NCBI GenBank assembly: GCA_016789005.1
Contig: JAEURA010000094.1
Coordinates: forward strand, 1 to 36,486
DNA: 36,486 nt
Direction of reading: 5' to 3'
Origin: Anaerolineae bacterium
Lineage (GTDB): Bacteria > Chloroflexota > Anaerolineae > Aggregatilineales > Phototrophicaceae
Made by a program: the position numbers and the translations under genes. Shown one piece after another: positions 33,017 through 36,486 of the stretch (its first letter is position 1; the number at the start of each line of letters is the position of its first letter). A model generated the notes under the pieces. The model did not search any database, was not told the origin of the DNA, and was given only the letters and a program-made list of their open reading frames with translations.

Positions 33017-33333
33017 CGTGTACCCCCGTAATGTTGACAGGATGCCCAACAAACCGAATGAAGAGGGAAAGTGTTTGATTGTTCGATCTGGCTACGGTAG
33101 ATGATTATACTGCGAATCACCCATCTTGAAAATTAAGTGAACAATTCCACTACCGAAATGACTTTTTTTTCATCCGGTGTGGCGGAACCACTATCGAATT
33201 GTCAGCACTGTGTCATCAGACAAACGACTATATCTCAACGTTACATCAACGGTTACGGTTTTTGTCCTACACTTAAGTCTAGATTGTGTCATGATTCCGC
33301 TAGCTCAGGCTGCACCTGTCTTGGAGTGTCGCC
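33017..33333. other. Divergent intergenic region, AT-richer than its surroundings
   Basis: This 317-base gap separates the minus-strand DJ-1 gene from a plus-strand SH3 gene. It contains the minus-strand promoter at 33104-33132 and a run of eight T at 33163-33170 without a good preceding stem. For the plus-strand gene I see GGAG about seven bases before the ATG at 33334, but no convincing -35/-10 pair. No tRNA, small ORF or repeat is evident. Confidence 0.6.
33104..33132 (-). promoter_or_regulatory. Sigma70-type promoter driving the DJ-1/ThDP/SnoaL block
   Basis: On the minus strand, TTTTCA (33127-33132) and a consensus TATAAT (33104-33109) are separated by 17 bases. Transcription would start near 33097, giving a leader of about 80 bases before the ATG at 33016. 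The -10 box is perfect and the -35 box matches at four of six positions. Confidence 0.7.
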
Positions 33334-34065
33334 ATGTCAAACCGGCTTTTTCGCTTCATCCTCGGCGTTGGGCTGCTTGTGATCGCCGTCCTTCCCGCTT
33401 CCGCTCAGTCCGATCAAATCTTTGGGCTGGTCGATGTCGATCTGGCAGAAGTCCGTTCGGGACCCGATTTCGCCTACCCCACCATCGACCGCCTGCCGCG
33501 CAACTCATCCGTCGTCATCCTGGGGCGCGCCGGCGACTTCGTGACGCGCTGGGATGGGCGGCAGTGGCTGCAAATCACTTATGGCGGCGGCAAAGCCTGG
33601 GTCTATGCGCGACTGCTGCGCACCAGTATGGCGTTCAACAGCATCCCCCCGACCGGGCGCATCCTTCCCCGTGACCGCAATGGGCGCGTACCAGACGGTT
33701 TCGATCTGTCTTATGACATCTGCGATCAGTGGGGAGGATCGTTCTCCCGTGTCGGCGACTTCATGGCGGGAGATCGGGAACTGACGGTCACCTACCCTAC
33801 GCTGATCGGCGCAAACGTCTACAGCGTCATCGTTATTTCGCCAACCGGGGTTCGCCGCGCCTTCGACAGCACCTCCGGGACGAGCAAGATCATCCTGGAT
33901 CATCTGCCCCAGGAAGAGGGGACCTATACCTGGCGCGTCGCTCCCTACTGGACTTACAGCAACTACCGCTTCGAATGGCAGCAGGTCTGCCTGCTGCAGA
34001 CGGGCGGCGTGTTCGACAAGCCCTACACCGGATTCACCCGCCCGCACCTCAGCGCCGGCGGGTAA
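33334..34065 (+). CDS. Exported SH3-like domain protein
   Basis: The 243-residue product has a signal peptide (LFRFILGVGLLVIAVLPASAQ). A bacterial SH3-type domain follows at about 30-95: DVDLAEVRSGPDFAYPTIDRL, SSVVILGRAGDFVTRWDGRQW and GKAWVYARLL. The rest (about 115-243) is beta-rich and contains YDICDQWGGSFSRVGDF and EEGTYTWRVAPYWTYSNYRF, possibly a fibronectin-like domain that makes a cell-surface protein. GGAG lies seven bases before the ATG. It is alone on the plus strand and convergent with the minus-strand SH3 protein, with only 50 bases between stops. It probably acts at the envelope, perhaps on peptidoglycan or glycans; no enzyme motif is seen. Confidence 0.82.
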   Translation: MSNRLFRFILGVGLLVIAVLPASAQSDQIFGLVDVDLAEVRSGPDFAYPTIDRLPRNSSVVILGRAGDFVTRWDGRQWLQITYGGGKAWVYARLLRTSMAFNSIPPTGRILPRDRNGRVPDGFDLSYDICDQWGGSFSRVGDFMAGDRELTVTYPTLIGANVYSVIVISPTGVRRAFDSTSGTSKIILDHLPQEEGTYTWRVAPYWTYSNYRFEWQQVCLLQTGGVFDKPYTGFTRPHLSAGG

Positions 34066-34115
34066 TGACGTGGGAACGATGGACCGCCGCGTCCAGCAGG
34101 AGCGGCACGCCCTGT

Positions 34116-35117
34116 TCAGCGGATTCGCTCCTCAACCAGGATCAGCGCGCCCAACGTGGCATCGATAGCGACGCGCGCGTTGATCGCTGCGTTGCGCGCT
34201 CGTCCTGCGACATCGCGGTCGAATACTCCACAGCGCGTCAGCGGTTCGATGGCGGCATTGATCAGTGCGCCAACTTCGTCGAGCCGGGGCACGTAGCGCT
34301 CTAGTTCGGGGAACTGCCGCGAATCGTCGGCGGTATACGGATAATCACGCACGAAGGCGGGCGGCTCGCAGGGCATGATCTCGCGAGAGACGACCGAGTA
34401 CCACAGGTTTTCCAGCCCGACCGCGACCGCGCGGGTGGCGTTGAGATAGTCGCGCAGCCGGGCAATCTGCGCCCGCTGCACCTCCGGAGGAATCTGTTCG
34501 AAGGTGATCTCCGCCTCAGCCGCAAGTCCCGGGGCAACCGGCGCGTTTTCGACGCCAGGCGCGGGGCGGGTGTTGAACGTCGCTACCCAGCCCATATCTC
34601 CGCGAAAATTGACGAACAGCCACGTCCCGGCATGGTTGCGATACAGCACCGGCAGCACCGCTCCAGCGGGGATCGTGCCGATCTGCCGTCCGCTGCGGAT
34701 GACCGGCGAGTCGCGCAGGATCAGGTTATCGATGGCGTACGTCGCGAATCCCGGATCGCGCGTCAGCGCCGACGCGCCCACCCACCCCGTCGTCAAATCG
34801 GTCAGGGGCAGTCGTTCCGGCAGTCCCTCATCATATTCCAGGAATTCCGCCAGCATCCAGCCGAGCGTGTAGCTTCGTCCAGGACGCCGCACTTCGAACC
34901 AGACGCCGTCGATGTTACGTCCGACGACATCGACCAGGTTATCCTCGAAAATTGAAGCGGTCTCGGCGGCATCGGTCGAAGGGAGGGCGCGGATGAAGGC
35001 GCTGCCGAAGACCATCTTGGCGCGGAAGCTGTAGCCTTCTTCCTGCGCCCCCGCCGGGATCGCCAGCAGGATCAGGCTCAGTGCCAGCAGTCCAACCCCC
35101 ATTCTTCGCGCGTTCAT
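34116..35117 (-). CDS. Exported protein with two SH3-like domains
   Basis: The start is ATG at 35117, overlapping the stop of the upstream solute-binding gene (ATGA). The 333-residue product has a signal peptide (MGVGLLALSLILLAIPAGAQ), then two SH3b-like units: AFIRALPSTDAAETASIFED with VWFEVRRPGRSYTLGWM (about 30-100), and NLILRDSPVIRSGRQIGTIP with LFVNFRGDMGWVA (about 125-190). The C-terminal part (about 200-333) is helical and has two Cys (MPCEPPAF and LTRCGVF), with no family recognised. Translational coupling to a family 5 solute-binding protein suggests a linked role at the cell surface. The frame is open further upstream, but that part lies inside the other gene. Confidence 0.85.
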   Translation of the reverse strand: MNARRMGVGLLALSLILLAIPAGAQEEGYSFRAKMVFGSAFIRALPSTDAAETASIFEDNLVDVVGRNIDGVWFEVRRPGRSYTLGWMLAEFLEYDEGLPERLPLTDLTTGWVGASALTRDPGFATYAIDNLILRDSPVIRSGRQIGTIPAGAVLPVLYRNHAGTWLFVNFRGDMGWVATFNTRPAPGVENAPVAPGLAAEAEITFEQIPPEVQRAQIARLRDYLNATRAVAVGLENLWYSVVSREIMPCEPPAFVRDYPYTADDSRQFPELERYVPRLDEVGALINAAIEPLTRCGVFDRDVAGRARNAAINARVAIDATLGALILVEERIR

Positions 35118-36486
35118 CGGTTCACCACCCAGGAGTCGACGTTCCAGAAAGGATCGTTCTGGCGCGGCGCGAACCCGCTCACCCATGCCTGCGCCGCATA
35201 AAAGTCGTTGACGGCGAACAGCGGCAGATACGGGATATCCTCATAGAGGATGGCGCTCGCCTCGCGCAGCGCTTCAGCGCGCACATCGTAAGCGCAGTCC
35301 GGCGCGTGCGCCGCGCGGTCGAAGACCGCTTCCAGTTCAGGATTTACGTAGGAGGTGACATTTCTTCCCACGCCGAAGACAGTATCTTCAGACTGCCGGT
35401 ACAGGCGGGCGCGATCCGCCGCTACCGGCTGCTGCTCGGCGACAGCCAGCAGGTACGCTCCGAAATCCTGCCGGTTGGCATCGTACTCGAGGCCGCTCGC
35501 CGCTTCACGCAGGCTGACCTGCACGCCGACGCGCCGAAGCTGCTCGGCGATGCCGCGCGCGGTGATGGACGCTACTTCATCATAACTGCTGTAAAGCAGT
35601 GAGAACTCCATGACGGCGTCCTCCTCTGCCGTCGCGCAGTCGTGGCACTCGCGAATCCCGTCGCCATCCCAGTCGCGCCACCCTAATGAGTCCAGCAGCA
35701 GGCGGGCTTCGAAGGGATCGCTCTTCGGTATCGTCAGGTCCGGGTTGTACGCCCACGACCAGGGGAGCTGATCGCTGGCGAGCCGGGTATAGTGCCCGGC
35801 GGTCGCCGACGCCCCCAGGGCATCGGGGTTCAGCGCCAGGCGGATCGCCTGACGCACCCGCAGGTCGCTGAACAGCGGATGCGCACCCTGATCCAGCGGT
35901 TCACCGGTGGCAGAGTCGAAGGCGCTGCGCGGATTCTGGGGATCGGCAAAGTTGAAGCCCAGCGCATACCACGCCCGCCCCACCTGCTCGACGATCTGCA
36001 CGCCCGGCACGCTGCGCAGGTCGGCGCGCAGCGTGTATGATGGGTTGACGATCACATCCAGGTCGCCGCTGATGAACGCCTTCACCTCTTCAGAGCGGTC
36101 GGCGTAGTCGCTGAAACGGGTGGTGATCGCCAGATCGCCCACGAGCAGGCGATCATCGCTGGCTTCGACCAACCGATAGCCCGGCGCGATCACGTCAAAC
36201 GCCGCTTGCGTCCCGTTCGATGCGCTGTCGTAGAGGAACTCAAGCGCTTGCGCATGCAGGTCGAAAACAGACTGGTCCGCATCCAGCCCGCCGGAGATCG
36301 CCCGGAGATAATCGGGGTAATTCCGGTGCGCCGCAGTGATCGGGAAATTGGAGCGCGCCTCGAGCGCAGCACAGGTCTCTTCAGGCACGAGTAGGAGGAG
36401 TTCGTGAGCGGCGCGCGGCGCATAGATCGCCGCGCGAAGTTCGTTCAGCGGTTCGATGACGCCTTCATAATAATAATCGCTGGCGC
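35114..36486 (-). CDS. ABC transporter substrate-binding protein, family 5 (5' end outside window)
   Basis: The frame stays open to the window edge: codons upstream of a GTG at 36388 encode YYYEGVIEPLNELR, typical of the region soon after the signal peptide in family 5 solute-binding proteins (SBP_bac_5). The visible 457 residues include LFSDLRVRQAIRLALNPDAL, RLLLDSLGWRDWDGDGIREC and a C-terminal YEDIPYLPLFAVNDFYAAQ. The family binds peptides, nickel or sugars for ABC import. RDWDGDGIREC matches a DxDxD loop often seen in this family. Its stop overlaps the SH3 protein start. No permease or ATPase genes are visible, so the transporter partners are outside the window or elsewhere. Confidence 0.88.
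   Translation of the reverse strand, partial: ASDYYYEGVIEPLNELRAAIYAPRAAHELLLLVPEETCAALEARSNFPITAAHRNYPDYLRAISGGLDADQSVFDLHAQALEFLYDSASNGTQAAFDVIAPGYRLVEASDDRLLVGDLAITTRFSDYADRSEEVKAFISGDLDVIVNPSYTLRADLRSVPGVQIVEQVGRAWYALGFNFADPQNPRSAFDSATGEPLDQGAHPLFSDLRVRQAIRLALNPDALGASATAGHYTRLASDQLPWSWAYNPDLTIPKSDPFEARLLLDSLGWRDWDGDGIRECHDCATAEEDAVMEFSLLYSSYDEVASITARGIAEQLRRVGVQVSLREAASGLEYDANRQDFGAYLLAVAEQQPVAADRARLYRQSEDTVFGVGRNVTSYVNPELEAVFDRAAHAPDCAYDVRAEALREASAILYEDIPYLPLFAVNDFYAAQAWVSGFAPRQNDPFWNVDSWVVNR

Noticed and set aside
33163..33170. Run of eight T as a terminator
   Set aside because: No stable stem precedes it on either strand, and no gene ends close to it.
33200..33320. Plus-strand promoter for the SH3 gene
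   Set aside because: Several TTGTC- and TACACT/TAGATT-like pieces exist but none pair with 16-18 base spacing, so I do not call one.
35118..35186. Longer start for the two-SH3 exported protein
   Set aside because: The extension would precede the signal peptide and lies inside the upstream gene; the ATGA overlap at 35117 is the natural coupled start.

Overview
This is a GC-rich bacterial chromosome window. Its best fit is a Chloroflexota-like (Anaerolineae-type) environmental bacterium. That is an inference from gene style: large Pro/Ala/Arg-rich membrane proteins with beta-domain tails, SH3-repeat exported proteins, a PP2C/STAS partner-switch set and a family 5 solute-binding protein. No rRNA, tRNA, insertion sequence or CRISPR array was recognised, so the taxonomy is tentative.

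Layout. (1) Bases 1-6901, plus strand: two tandem paralogous polytopic membrane proteins, a secreted PQQ-type sugar dehydrogenase and two tandem paralogous membrane-anchored SGNH hydrolases, joined by 4-base overlaps or short gaps. This looks like a cell-surface glycan or glycolipid locus. (2) 6925-9642, plus strand: a clear promoter, a 78-residue protein with an SxtJ-like C-terminal end, an O-carbamoyltransferase, a 56-residue DUF5989-type protein and a small membrane protein, closed by a bidirectional terminator. (3) 9647-16770, minus strand: an RsbU-like PP2C phosphatase with a degenerate receiver domain, an RsbW-like kinase and two STAS antagonists, interleaved with a GlgX-type debranching enzyme and an AGE-like (alpha/alpha)6-barrel protein. 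This suggests partner-switching control tied to glycogen or sugar metabolism. (4) 16815-33016, minus strand: the most unusual part. A VOC protein, two different DJ-1/PfpI proteins, a GMC oxidoreductase and a benzoylformate-decarboxylase-like ThDP enzyme surround twelve consecutive genes that encode about 21 SnoaL/NTF2-like domains. These occur singly, in tandem fusions of two to four, or fused to an NmrA-like NAD(P)-binding domain. One four-domain gene is a duplicate of its upstream neighbours, in which the same four domains are split over two genes. (5) 33334-36486: two exported SH3-like proteins and a family 5 solute-binding protein that runs off the window.

How it may work. A strong minus-strand promoter (TATAAT) lies before the DJ-1 gene at 33016 and could drive much of region 4. 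Gaps between its genes are mostly short, but several carry GC-rich hairpins just after stop codons, so the block may be cut into segments. The ThDP enzyme, GMC oxidoreductase, VOC and DJ-1 proteins are consistent with alpha-keto-acid, aldehyde or other reactive-carbonyl chemistry. The many SnoaL-fold pockets could bind or isomerise intermediates. No transporter, polyketide synthase or dedicated regulator is seen in the block, so the substrate is unknown.
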